DNA of 19,653 bases from Candidatus Eiseniibacteriota bacterium (GTDB lineage Bacteria > JAFGKV01). The notes under the pieces were generated by a model. The model saw only the letters and a program-made list of their open reading frames with translations. It had not been told where the DNA came from and searched no databases. Where the stretch lies: contig JALOPK010000053.1 of NCBI GenBank assembly GCA_025453925.1, positions 1-19,653 of the forward strand. Reading direction: 5' to 3'. Numbering within the stretch: position 1 is the stretch's first letter; each line of letters starts with the position of its first letter. A program made the position numbers and the translations under genes. This document shows, in pieces, positions 6,865 through 14,677 of the stretch.

Positions 6865-8067
6865 ATGTACATCCTGGTGCTGAACTGCGGCAGCTCTTCG
6901 GTGAAGTTCCAGCTTGTCGACGGGCGGGACCAGGGTTGCATGGCGCGTGGGCTCGTTGAACGGATTGGCCTGCCGGCCCCCAGGCTCGTGTACCGTCTTC
7001 GAGATGGGGCCCCCCTGAAGAAGGAACTGAGCATCACCGACCACGCCGGAGCCATCGCAGTTGCTCTGGACATGCTCACCGACCCAGTGTACGGGGTAAT
7101 GAAGGACAAGGCAGAGGTTGTCGGCGTGGGGCACCGCGTGGTGCATGGAGGAGAACGGTTCTCAGACTCCGTGCGCATCACCAAGGAAGTGCTCGGCGAG
7201 ATAAAGGCTTGTGAGCGTTTCGCCCCCCTCCACAATCCCCACAACCTGCGAGGGATTCTGGTGTGCCAGGAGCTTCTGCCCGGCGCGCCGCAAGTCGCGG
7301 TGTTCGACACCGCCTTCCATCAGACCATGCCTCCCGAGGCCTATCTTTACGCCATTCCCATGGCGCTTTACGCCAAGCTCAAGATCCGCAAGTACGGGTT
7401 TCACGGCACTTCCCACAAGTACGTGAGCGAGCAGGCCGCCCGGGTGCTCGGCCGCCCGCTGGATGACCTGAAGATCATTACCTGTCACCTGGGCAACGGC
7501 GCCAGCATGGCTGCCGTCCAGGGCGGCAAGTCAGTGGACACCAGCATGGGTTTCACCCCGCTGGAAGGGCTCGTGATGGGAACCCGCTGCGGCGATATCG
7601 ACCCTGCCTGCGTCACCCACATCATGTACGAGGAGAAGCTCTCGCCCACCCAGGTTGATGACCTTCTGAACAAGAAGAGCGGGATGCTGGGCCTGTGCGA
7701 GGCCACCAGCGACATGCGCGACATCGAGAATCACGCGATGGAGGGCTTGGAGAAGTTCCGACTGGCGCTGGACATCTACTGCCGTCGAATCCGGAAGTAC
7801 GTGGGGGCTTATGCCGCCGTGCTCGGGGGTGTCGACGCCCTCGTGTTCACTGCGGGAGTCGGGGAGAACTCCCCGATCGTGCGCCGAATGGTGTGCGAGG
7901 ATCTCGGGTTCCTTGGCGTACGGCTGGACGAAGCGAAGAATGAGCGTTCGGAACTGATCATCAGCACCGGTTCCGTCGCGGTTCTGGTCATCCCGACCAA
8001 CGAGGAACTGGCGATCGCCCGAGACACGATCGCCGTCATAGGGGACGGGTCACCGAACATCGCGTGA
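6865..8067 (+). CDS. ackA: Acetate kinase
   Basis: A 400-residue ASKHA-fold kinase of normal length that interconverts acetate + ATP and acetyl phosphate + ADP. ATG 6865 follows GGAAGGA with 9 nt spacing. Motifs in order: LNCGSSSVKF with N7, S10 and S12; GHRVVHGGE with Arg91; FDTAFHQTMP with catalytic Asp148; KYGFHGTSHKYV with His180; CHLGNGAS (207-214); MGTRCGDIDP with Arg241; TAGVGENS (329-336); and PTNEELAIA with a Glu near 380. These positions agree almost residue for residue with the Methanosarcina enzyme numbering as I remember it. No phosphotransacetylase gene is adjacent. Together with the lactate permease it suggests lactate or pyruvate conversion to acetate with ATP gain, but that pathway is inferred. 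It converges with metH 145 bp downstream. Confidence 0.96.
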   Translation: MYILVLNCGSSSVKFQLVDGRDQGCMARGLVERIGLPAPRLVYRLRDGAPLKKELSITDHAGAIAVALDMLTDPVYGVMKDKAEVVGVGHRVVHGGERFSDSVRITKEVLGEIKACERFAPLHNPHNLRGILVCQELLPGAPQVAVFDTAFHQTMPPEAYLYAIPMALYAKLKIRKYGFHGTSHKYVSEQAARVLGRPLDDLKIITCHLGNGASMAAVQGGKSVDTSMGFTPLEGLVMGTRCGDIDPACVTHIMYEEKLSPTQVDDLLNKKSGMLGLCEATSDMRDIENHAMEGLEKFRLALDIYCRRIRKYVGAYAAVLGGVDALVFTAGVGENSPIVRRMVCEDLGFLGVRLDEAKNERSELIISTGSVAVLVIPTNEELAIARDTIAVIGDGSPNIA

Positions 8068-8095
8068 CGGCGACGCCGGACCGCCCTCCTGGTCA

Positions 8096-8130
8096 CGGTC
8101 CTCCACCCTGTCGTCGCGCGCGGAGGACCG
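8096..8130. terminator. Inverted repeat between convergent ackA and metH
   Basis: CGGTCCTCC (8096-8104) pairs perfectly with GGAGGACCG (8122-8130) across a 17-nt loop, in the 145-bp space between two convergent stop codons. It has no T-run on either strand, so a bidirectional terminator is plausible but unproven. The rest of the 8068-8212 spacer is GC-rich with no gene I can support. Confidence 0.4.
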
Positions 8131-8212
8131 CCGATTCGATCGTCTCCACACGCCGCCGCATCTTCGGGCCTTTGAACTTCGCGGCGGCCGCTGAGCGAGC
8201 CGCTGACTCTCC

Positions 8213-11200
8213 CTACCGGGCATCGCCGCCGATCGCGAAGTACTCTGCTTCGGGGTGGTGGAGTATGAGCCCCGACGCCGAGCACTCGGGCACGAGCTGC
8301 CACGACTCAGTGTGGGAGATACCGATACGCTCGGGTCCCAGGAGGGCGAACAGCTGTTCATGGGAGGCGAGAGAGGGAAACGCCGGCATTCCAGGGGCGT
8401 AGATCTTCCCACCGGTTCCCAACCCCCACTCACGGACGATGTCGGACCGAACCATCTCGGCCAGTGCTTCCGTGAGCGCCATCGTCAAGCCGTGGAGGAG
8501 GAAGTACCTGGAGTAGAGGCCATCGCGTCTGGCCTCTTCCGCGGCGGCCAGCCCGCGACCTCCCATGGTCACCATGAAGAGGGCAAGGGCATCACCCACC
8601 GGGGCGATGTAATCCTGCAGCGAGCGCCCCTCCCCCTTTTCGCGTCCCACCGGGATCACCAGCTCCATCCCGCTCGGGGAGGCACTCACCTCGATGCCAT
8701 CGGTGCCGTGGGGGCGCGCGTCCCAGTATCCCCACACGGCTGCACCCGTCAGACACCACTTCTCGATCTCGGGGACCATCTTGGCAAGGTACTGCAGTCC
8801 CAGATCCTCGTCGCGAAGCCGCCAGAACCGTCGGATAAGGCCGTGCTGATTGAGGAAGGGCCACAGTTCTCCGACGGGGATCAGTGAGCGGGTTCTGGTG
8901 CCCAGGAATGGCGGTCGCGGGGGCGTGACCCGCGACCGCGGCGTTCTCCGGGGCGGGATGTGGGCCGGCGCGCGGCACTCGGGAAGCGCCGGGATGTCTC
9001 CCTGGGCGAGGCGTTGGACGATCTCGAGCCCCTGGAGTGCATCACGGCCGAAGAAGACCAGACCCGGATATCGGGGCGCGAGTTCCCTCGCCGCATAGGC
9101 CTCGGAAAGCGCCGCACCTCCCACGAGGATGGGGGGAAACGGCTGACCCAGCGAGGCAATCTGCTCCATGCCTCTGACCATGACGTCGACGGATTGGACG
9201 AGGAGACCCGACAGTCCGAGCGCCAGGGCCCCGCGTTCCACGGTTTCCCGGAAGGCGGCGGCCATCGGCACACGGGTACCGAGATCCACCACGTTGAAGC
9301 CGTTATTCGCGAGGATGATGCCTACCAGGTTCTTCCCTATGTCGTGCACGTCGCCCTCGACGGTGGCGAGGACGACGGTTCCGCGGTCCGAGCAGGCCGA
9401 CGTGGGAAGGTGGGGCCCGAGCAGTCGTGTGCCCTCACGAATCACCTCGGCGGATCCGAGCACGAAGGGCAGCTGCAACTCCCCTGCCTTGAACAGCTCG
9501 CCGACCCTGGCCATGCCGCGCAGGAGACCCTCCTCCAGCAGGGTGCGGGCGGGGTAGGCGAGGAGCCCTTCCTCGATGATGGTCACCAAGGAGGAGCGAT
9601 CCCCCCTAATGACCGCGGCCTCCAGGGCACCAAGAGGGTCCTTGGGCGTCGCCGGAGGATCGCCGCCGGGCTCCTCGGCCGATGTGAAGCGCTCAAGAAA
9701 CGCAAGGAGCCGGGTGCGCGGCGCTCCGTTGAGCAGCAGTTCTTCAGCCGCGGCTCTCGTCTCATGGGGGAGGAGGTGGAGCGGCTGAATCTGCCCCGCG
9801 TGGACGATGGCGGCGGCCAGACCGCGCTCCGCAGCCAGCTGAAGCATGACCGAGTTGAGCACTCCGCGGACTTTCGCGTCCAAACCATGGGACACATTGG
9901 AGATTCCCGCGATGGTCGGCATCCATGGGAGGACGCTCCGGAGCTCGTCCAGCGCCCCAAGGGTCTCGGCTGCGGCCCTCTCCAGGTCCGGCTGGCCGCT
10001 CCCAATGGGGAGGACCAGCGGATCGAAGAAGATCGCGTCTTCCGGCAGGCTCATCGCTCGCCTCACCTGATCGGCGCGGAGGGCGATTCGCACCTTGTGG
10101 GCACTCGTGTACGCCTGGCCGTCCTCGTCAATGGCCAAAACCACCATGGCACATCCCGTTTCGAGACAGGCGCGGGCGACCTGTCGCACGTCGCCATCTC
10201 CGTTCGCGAAAGAGACCGAGTTCAGGATGCTGCAGCCCGGCATTACCCTGGCCGCAGCGACGAGTGCGCCGGGAGTCGCCGAATCCAGGACCAGCGGCAT
10301 GGTGCACCGCGCACGCAACGCGCCGGCCAGGTCGGTCAGCCGCTGAGTCGGATCCTCGCCTGCCAGGTCGACGCACAGATCCACGGCGTGGGCTCCCTCA
10401 TCGGCCTGGGCCAGGGTAACGGCGGCTGCGGCATCCACATCGCCACTCTCGACGAGTTTCCTGAACCGGCGGGATCCGTTGACATTGCTGCGTTCGCCGA
10501 CGATGAGGACCGAATCCTCCTGGCGGTAGGTGACACGATGATAGAGGCTGCTGAGGGAAGGGAGCCATGTGCCGGCGGGTTGCATCGGGCGGCGGCGACC
10601 AATGCGTGATGCCAGTGCCAGGATGTGGGCGGGCGTCGTGCCGCAGCACCCTCCGGCGATACCCACGGGATATCTGGCAACCAGCGCCTCAATCGAGAGG
10701 GCGAACTCTTCGGGCTGTAGCGGGAACACTACGCGGTCGTCTTCCCTCACCGGGAGACCCGCATTCGGCTTGAGCCACAAGGGTATCTGGGCGAGGGATG
10801 ACATGACGGCGAGAGCCGCCCCCAGTTCCTTTGGACCGAGTCCGCAGTTCAGGCCGATTGCATCCGGCCGGAACGGAAGGACCGAGGCCATGGCTGCCTC
10901 GACCGTCGTGCCCAGAAGCATGGTGCCGGCCTCGGTCAGGGTCAGGGAGACCACCACGAACGATCCCTCGCCAGGCGATGGACAGCCCTCCCGGACGGCC
11001 GAGAGTGCCGCCTTGGCCTGCAGTGGATCCTGACAGGTCTCTACCACGAACCCATCTACCCCGCCCGCCAGGAGGCTCCGCACCTGCACAAGGTACGCTG
11101 CTCTGAGTTCGTCGAAGGTTGACTGCCCCAGGCTGGGCAGCAGCGAGCCCGGCCCGAGAGACCCGAGCACCCAGCCCTTCCTGTGTCGTCTCATCGCGGC

Positions 11201-11506
11201 CTTCGCCAAGACCGCGGCTTCGCGGTTGAGCTTCCCCGAAACCTCAGCCAGATCGTACGCCGCGAGGCTGAGGGGGTTTGCGCCGAACGTATTCGTCAGG
11301 ATGATGTCGGCGCCGGCGTCGAGGTAATTGTCGTGCAGACGATTGACCACGTGCGGGCGCGACAGCGTGAGCCCATCAGGGCAGCCCTCGGGGAAATGCG
11401 TCTCCCCCGTCTGTTCCCGCAAGAGATTCTCCAGTGCGACCCCCGTTGAGCCATCAGACAGGAGGACTCGCTCACGGAGCGCGGCGCGCAGGTCGGACTC
11501 AGGCAC
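8213..11506 (-). CDS. metH: Cobalamin-dependent methionine synthase, all five domains
   Basis: 1,097 residues from GTG 11506, preferred because GAGG lies 6 nt upstream; the frame also opens at TTG 11551, which has no Shine-Dalgarno. Domains (my numbering): homocysteine-binding barrel ~10-305, with zinc ligands Cys221 (LNCGLG) and Cys287-Cys288 (GGCCGT); pterin barrel ~330-600 (VGERSNVNGSRRFR, ILNSVSF, GISNVSHGL); B12 cap ~625-700 (VGELFKAGELQLPFVLGSA); B12 Rossmann domain ~705-845 (EGDVHDIGKN with cobalt-ligand His721, LSGLLVQS, LVGGAALS); reactivation domain ~870-1097. It methylates homocysteine with methyltetrahydrofolate through methylcobalamin. It is compact (E. coli 1,227). The AdoMet-binding RxxxGY block of the last domain reads IYAPGM, lacking both the Arg and the Tyr. 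A Pro/Arg-rich linker (PRRTPRSRVTPPRPP) joins B12 and reactivation domains. Confidence 0.95.
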   Translation of the reverse strand: MPESDLRAALRERVLLSDGSTGVALENLLREQTGETHFPEGCPDGLTLSRPHVVNRLHDNYLDAGADIILTNTFGANPLSLAAYDLAEVSGKLNREAAVLAKAAMRRHRKGWVLGSLGPGSLLPSLGQSTFDELRAAYLVQVRSLLAGGVDGFVVETCQDPLQAKAALSAVREGCPSPGEGSFVVVSLTLTEAGTMLLGTTVEAAMASVLPFRPDAIGLNCGLGPKELGAALAVMSSLAQIPLWLKPNAGLPVREDDRVVFPLQPEEFALSIEALVARYPVGIAGGCCGTTPAHILALASRIGRRRPMQPAGTWLPSLSSLYHRVTYRQEDSVLIVGERSNVNGSRRFRKLVESGDVDAAAAVTLAQADEGAHAVDLCVDLAGEDPTQRLTDLAGALRARCTMPLVLDSATPGALVAAARVMPGCSILNSVSFANGDGDVRQVARACLETGCAMVVLAIDEDGQAYTSAHKVRIALRADQVRRAMSLPEDAIFFDPLVLPIGSGQPDLERAAAETLGALDELRSVLPWMPTIAGISNVSHGLDAKVRGVLNSVMLQLAAERGLAAAIVHAGQIQPLHLLPHETRAAAEELLLNGAPRTRLLAFLERFTSAEEPGGDPPATPKDPLGALEAAVIRGDRSSLVTIIEEGLLAYPARTLLEEGLLRGMARVGELFKAGELQLPFVLGSAEVIREGTRLLGPHLPTSACSDRGTVVLATVEGDVHDIGKNLVGIILANNGFNVVDLGTRVPMAAAFRETVERGALALGLSGLLVQSVDVMVRGMEQIASLGQPFPPILVGGAALSEAYAARELAPRYPGLVFFGRDALQGLEIVQRLAQGDIPALPECRAPAHIPPRRTPRSRVTPPRPPFLGTRTRSLIPVGELWPFLNQHGLIRRFWRLRDEDLGLQYLAKMVPEIEKWCLTGAAVWGYWDARPHGTDGIEVSASPSGMELVIPVGREKGEGRSLQDYIAPVGDALALFMVTMGGRGLAAAEEARRDGLYSRYFLLHGLTMALTEALAEMVRSDIVREWGLGTGGKIYAPGMPAFPSLASHEQLFALLGPERIGISHTESWQLVPECSASGLILHHPEAEYFAIGGDAR

Positions 11507-11623
11507 AGGGCACCTCGGCAGGATGGGGGGAACGAACACCCTTCGAATCAACAGACTTGCGAGACCGGTGAAAAGGGTGAGCAGGGCGCAATGCCCTCAA
11601 CGGCGTTCACAGTCTGACAACGA

Positions 11624-11658
11624 ACACGGGGTGGAAGGAACTCCCTCCCACCCCGTGT
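11624..11658 (-). terminator. Hairpin terminator of the lipoprotein gene
   Basis: ACACGGGGTGG (11624-11634) pairs perfectly with CCACCCCGTGT (11648-11658). After one A/C mismatch the stem adds AGG (11636-11638)/CCT (11644-11646) around a 5-nt loop. It begins 16 nt after the lipoprotein stop on the minus strand and is followed there by a mildly T-rich TCGTTGT. The rest of the 11507-11674 spacer, upstream of metH, shows no clear promoter. Confidence 0.65.
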
Positions 11659-11674
11659 GACGGGAAAGACTCGA

Positions 11675-12439
11675 CTAGCCCCAGTTCACCGTATTGCCGG
11701 TGACATGGTTGGTGTACCAGCCCGAGCCATTCGAATTCCAGTGTGCCTCGAAGATCAAGTCCCACTCGCTGTTCGCATCGTCCCAGTCGTACACGTAGAG
11801 CTCGCCCGATCCATCCGTGTCCTCGGTGACCACGATTCGCGATTCGCTGGGGGCGGTCAGCGTGGTCGTCTGGGAGGTGGCATCGGCAGTCCACATGCTC
11901 TGCAGGACCAGCGCCCCTCCCGCATTGAAGTCGCCCGAGTACCAATCGGCGTTGCCCGAGGAGGCGTCACCCGACCAGGTGGCGCTGGCCAGGACCGCGC
12001 CCGTGCCGCACTCCAGGAACTTCCACCACCCCGAGTTGCCGTCGGTGCTGGTGAAGCCCATGGCGCGGGCGCAGTTGGAGTAGATGCCGCCGTCGATGGT
12101 GTAGGTGAAGTACCATCCGTCACCTTTGAACTCGCAGAACACGCGGAAGGTGTGGATGCCATCCGAGTAGGTCCACGTCCAGACGCCATCGTCATACTGG
12201 ACCTCGGTGCCAACGGTGAGCAGCAGATCGTTCATGTAGCCGTACATACCGCTAGTCATCGCGTTGGCGCTGGTGACGTACGCCTGTGCCGGGGCAGCGT
12301 TGGGATCTGAAGTGGTCGGCCCCGTGAACGTCATCGAGGGCTCGACAATCTCGGGCGGCTGCGTGGTGGGCGAGGAACCGTCATCGCCGCACGCAATGAG
12401 GAGACCGAAGACGAGAAGGAAAGTAAGCCGCTGGAGCAT
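11675..12439 (-). CDS. Secreted lipoprotein of unknown function
   Basis: 254 residues from ATG 12439, chosen because AAGGAGG is just upstream and the N-terminus is a lipoprotein signal: MLQRLTFLLVFGLLIAC, lipobox LIAC with lipidated Cys17, followed by GDDGSS (Asp at +3; in E. coli it is Asp at +2 that causes inner-membrane retention, so destination is open). The open frame continues upstream to 12931 but that part lacks coding character. The mature protein is rich in Trp, Tyr, Gly, Asp and Ser with short alternating strands, for example YDDGVWTWTYSDGIHTFRVF, GDGWYFTYTIDGG, and YDWDDANSEWDLIFEAHW. Three further Cys sit at 102, 123 and 144. This suggests a beta-rich, surface-exposed fold. I do not recognise the family. 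It is monocistronic between its own hairpin terminator and a structured leader; metH downstream is probably separate. Confidence 0.82.
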   Translation of the reverse strand: MLQRLTFLLVFGLLIACGDDGSSPTTQPPEIVEPSMTFTGPTTSDPNAAPAQAYVTSANAMTSGMYGYMNDLLLTVGTEVQYDDGVWTWTYSDGIHTFRVFCEFKGDGWYFTYTIDGGIYSNCARAMGFTSTDGNSGWWKFLECGTGAVLASATWSGDASSGNADWYSGDFNAGGALVLQSMWTADATSQTTTLTAPSESRIVVTEDTDGSGELYVYDWDDANSEWDLIFEAHWNSNGSGWYTNHVTGNTVNWG

Positions 12440-12960
12440 GAAGACTCCCTCCTTGTTGGTTCCAGCCTGCCGGAGGCTGGATGAAAACCGAACTACCAAG
12501 GACTGCCTCGGCGCATCGCCCGCGGTCTCCGCTTCTGGCTCCCCGAAGGGGCCGCACGAGCCGCACTGATGGGGAAGGACGGCCCACCGCCGCGCCGGTT
12601 TACAGAGTCGGTGCCGTCTCGCCATCTCGGGAGTCGGTCCTGGAAGCCGACAGTTCGTGAGGGTCAGCGTCCGCGGCGGCTCCGTATGCGAGGTGAGCCA
12701 TGCGGGAGAACTCCTCACCCGCATGCTCGTTCTACCCGCCCCGGGGAACCGGGGATCCCTCCCAGGGAAGGCGGCGACCGGCTCGATCCTCACCATCCCG
12801 TGCTGGCGCGGTGTTCTGGAACTCCGCGGGCCCGGCCGCTGTATACTGGAGTTATGCAGGCTGCTTCGCAGTCCTGCGCGGGGTGATCGAGAGCTCTTGG
12901 GGCTGGAATCTTCCGCCATAGCCTGCTGCACACGTACTGCCTGAAGACCGGGAGGATGCG
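12440..12960. promoter_or_regulatory. 521-bp divergent spacer with several inverted repeats
   Basis: No gene is supported here between the divergent lipoprotein and moxR starts. It holds several stems: 12462-12480 (7-bp perfect CCAGCCT/AGGCTGG, 22 nt upstream of the lipoprotein ATG); 12537-12553 (on the minus strand GGCCCC-TTCG-GGG-A-GCC, a UUCG-capped hairpin with one bulge); 12578-12618 (GACGGC-CC-ACCG with CGGTGCCGTC); 12695-12728 (CATGCGGG/CCCGCATG, 11-nt loop, extendable by GAG/CTC); and 12739-12754 (CCCCGG-GGAA-CCGGGG, GNRA loop on plus). TATACT at 12842-12847 resembles a -10 for moxR but has no good -35. The clustering suggests a structured leader RNA or multiple operators; I matched it to no known riboswitch. 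Confidence 0.4.
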
Positions 12961-13953
12961 ATGGACGTTGATATTCGAAAGACCGGCGATTTGGTCAAGG
13001 AGCGCATCGAACTCCTCAGCAGGATTCGAGCGAACGTCTCTTCGGTGATCGTTGGGCAGGCGAAGCTTATCGACGGGCTCCTCATCGGGCTCCTCACCCG
13101 GGGGCATCTGCTGCTGGAGGGTGTCCCCGGCCTGGCGAAGACCCTCACGGTCAGCACGCTGGCCAGCAGTATTGATGTCAAGTTCCAACGCATCCAGTTC
13201 ACGCCGGACATGCTGCCGGCCGACATCGTCGGCACCACGGTTTTCGATCCCAAGGAAGGCGTCTTCTACCCTCGCAAGGGGCCCATCTTCGCCAACCTGA
13301 TTCTCGCCGATGAGATCAACCGAGCACCGGCCAAGGTGCACAGCGCCTTGCTGGAGGCGATGCAGGAACGCGCGGTGACCATCCAGGATCAGACGTTTCT
13401 GCTCGAAGAGCCGTTCCTGGTACTGGCCACACAGAACCCCATCGAACAGGAGGGAACCTACCCACTTCCCGAGGCGCAGGTCGACCGGTTCATGCTGAAG
13501 CTGGGCGTGGGCTACCCCGGGAAGGACGAGGAGAAGGAGATCCTGAAGCGCATGGGCATGGTGAAGCCCGATGTCTCGGTGCGACCGGTGGCCACCAAGG
13601 ATGAGATCCTCGAAGCGCGGGACGTGCTGGACATGGTCTACGTGGACGAAAAGGTCATGGGCTATGTGGTCGACGTGGTGTCGGCCACCCGCGATCCCGC
13701 GAAGTACGGTCTCAAGGACATGGCGGGGCTGATCCGGTATGGCGCCTCTCCCCGGGCGGGGATCCACCTCCTGCTTGCCGCGAAGGGCCACGCCGTGCTG
13801 GCCGGCCGCGGCTACGTCACGCCCGCCGACGTCAAGGCCATGGCCATGGACGCCTTGCGCCACCGCGTTATCCCGACCTATGAAGCCGAAGCCGAGGAAC
13901 TGACCTCCGAGCACCTCGTCCAGAAGGTCTTGGACAATGTAGCGGTGCCCTAG
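12961..13953 (+). CDS. MoxR-type AAA+ ATPase
   Basis: 330 residues from ATG 12961, with GGGAGG about 6 nt upstream. Features: Walker A EGVPGLAKT (53-61), Walker B LILADEINRAPAK (113-125, D117 E118), sensor 1 LATQNPIEQEGTYPLPEAQVDRF (N159, Arg176), and the C-terminal lid (ATRDPAKYGLKDMAGLIRYGASPRAGIHL). These are the hallmarks of the MoxR (AAA_3) family, cytosolic ring chaperone-type ATPases that act with von Willebrand A domain proteins on metal loading, envelope or stress functions. The genes after it (DUF58, BatD-like, two vWA membrane proteins, TPR protein) form the usual partner set. Unlike the tight spacing further down, 731 bp separate it from DUF58, explained by an inserted cassette. 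The substrate of the system cannot be inferred. Confidence 0.95.
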   Translation: MDVDIRKTGDLVKERIELLSRIRANVSSVIVGQAKLIDGLLIGLLTRGHLLLEGVPGLAKTLTVSTLASSIDVKFQRIQFTPDMLPADIVGTTVFDPKEGVFYPRKGPIFANLILADEINRAPAKVHSALLEAMQERAVTIQDQTFLLEEPFLVLATQNPIEQEGTYPLPEAQVDRFMLKLGVGYPGKDEEKEILKRMGMVKPDVSVRPVATKDEILEARDVLDMVYVDEKVMGYVVDVVSATRDPAKYGLKDMAGLIRYGASPRAGIHLLLAAKGHAVLAGRGYVTPADVKAMAMDALRHRVIPTYEAEAEELTSEHLVQKVLDNVAVP

Positions 13954-13962
13954 TGGTACGGC

Positions 13963-13997
13963 GTTCACAGTGAACGGTTCACGGTTCACAGTGGAAC
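13963..13997. repeat. Left heptamer array / terminal inverted repeat
   Basis: Five 7-bp units in register, starting 9 nt after the moxR stop: GTTCACA, GTGAACG, GTTCACG, GTTCACA and a degenerate GTGGAAC. Units occur in both orientations, so the first two form a perfect GTTCAC-A-GTGAAC palindrome. In reverse complement, 13992-13963 matches the right terminal array at 27 of 30 positions. Confidence 0.85.
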
Positions 13998-14114
13998 GAG
14001 GCAGACCACGGGTGGAATGCAGAATCGAAGCGATCAGTGGTGGTGGAATCCGCCGAGCGCTCATCGCAGCCCGCGCAGAACTCTACCGCCGTTTTCTCTG
14101 AAGCGGGAGTGGGC

Positions 14115-14531
14115 ATGCAGGATTTTCGGAGACTTCGAGTTTGGCAGCGAAGTCATGAGTTGGCGGTTGACATCTATCGATCAAGCTCCTCGTTCCCCAA
14201 ACATGAGGCGTTCGGGCTGACCTCTCAGATCAGGAGAGCCGGCGCCTCGATACCGACCAATATCGCCGAGGGAGCGGGACGTTCGGGGAGCGCGGAGTTC
14301 ATGCGGTTCCTGCACATCGCGATGGGCTCGGCATGCGAGCTCGAGTATCAACTCCTGCTGGCGAAGGACCTGGGCTACATCGAGAGTGCCGATCACCAGC
14401 GGCTGGAGGCTCACGCGATTGATGTCAAGCAGATGCTGTCAGCCCTTCAGAAGAAAGTCACGGACGCCGGCTCTCACCGCCAACACGCCGCCGGAGTTCG
14501 CGAGGACTCCTTCCAGTGGGATGTTGAGTGA
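14115..14531 (+). CDS. Four-helix-bundle protein, S23/23S-rRNA-IVS (bAvd-like) family
   Basis: 138 residues from ATG 14115, with GGGAG 5 nt upstream; the frame is open further upstream (ATG 14037) but that part does not fit the family. The N-terminus MQDFRRLRVWQRSHELAVDIY, then FPKHEAFGLTSQIRRAGASIPTNIAEG, EFMRFLHIAMGSACELEYQLLLAKDLGYI and a last helix ending VKQMLSALQKKV match the four-helix-bundle family (TIGR02436/PF05635). Its relatives are encoded in intervening sequences of 23S rRNA genes or serve as Avd in diversity-generating retroelements; the cellular role of stand-alone members is unclear. Residues ~121-138 are an unconserved tail. The gene is the only cargo of the TIR-bounded cassette and is co-directional with the interrupted operon. 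No reverse transcriptase or template repeat is present, so a DGR is not supported. Confidence 0.9.
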   Translation: MQDFRRLRVWQRSHELAVDIYRSSSSFPKHEAFGLTSQIRRAGASIPTNIAEGAGRSGSAEFMRFLHIAMGSACELEYQLLLAKDLGYIESADHQRLEAHAIDVKQMLSALQKKVTDAGSHRQHAAGVREDSFQWDVE

Positions 14532-14596
14532 CCGCCGGGCTGGCCACATGCGGAACTCAGGAATCGGATCAACTTGCACAGCAGAAGCCGGTTGCA

Positions 14597-14610
14597 GACC
14601 CTCGGGGGTC
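14597..14610. repeat. Short perfect hairpin after the four-helix-bundle gene
   Basis: GACCC (14597-14601) and GGGTC (14606-14610) form a 5-bp stem capped by TCGG, 66 nt past the four-helix-bundle stop and inside the cassette. It is followed by TCATTC rather than a T-run. It could be a weak terminator that still allows read-through to the downstream operon. Confidence 0.3.
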
Positions 14611-14632
14611 TCATTCGACGCGCTGATGGGGT

Positions 14633-14660
14633 TTGAACCGTGAACGGTGAACGGTGAACG
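14633..14660 (+). repeat. Inner right heptamer array
   Basis: A TTGAACC unit (14633-14639) followed by three identical GTGAACG units (14640-14660), all in one orientation. It is preceded by GGTTTGAAC starting at 14630, the same 9-mer that begins the outer right array 45 nt later (14675), so the two right arrays look like degenerate direct copies separated by a 14-15 nt unrelated spacer. Confidence 0.85.
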
Positions 14661-14677
14661 AATCGTCCGCATGAGGT

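Noticed and set aside
8960-10609. 549-codon open frame on the plus strand opposite metH
   Set aside because: It is antisense to an intact, motif-complete MetH in GC-rich DNA; no Shine-Dalgarno or domain character.
11507-11551. Upstream TTG start for metH
   Set aside because: No Shine-Dalgarno; GTG 11506 has GAGG at 6 nt and fits the family N-terminus.
11600-11613. 14-nt exact match to the left end of the cassette (ACGGCGTTCACAGT, also at 13958)
   Set aside because: One match of this length is about what chance gives in 20 kb, and no heptamer array follows.
12440-12660. Cobalamin riboswitch (CCGCACTGATGGGGAAG resembles part of the B12 box region)
   Set aside because: The GGTG..AATCC core and the terminal CAGGAGACCTGCC-like box are missing, and the downstream genes are not B12-related on that strand.
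12440-12931. N-terminal extension of the lipoprotein frame
   Set aside because: It would bury the signal peptide and lipobox and runs through the hairpin-rich spacer.
14115-14531. Avd protein of a diversity-generating retroelement
   Set aside because: Same fold family, but there is no reverse transcriptase, template repeat or variable repeat in the window.
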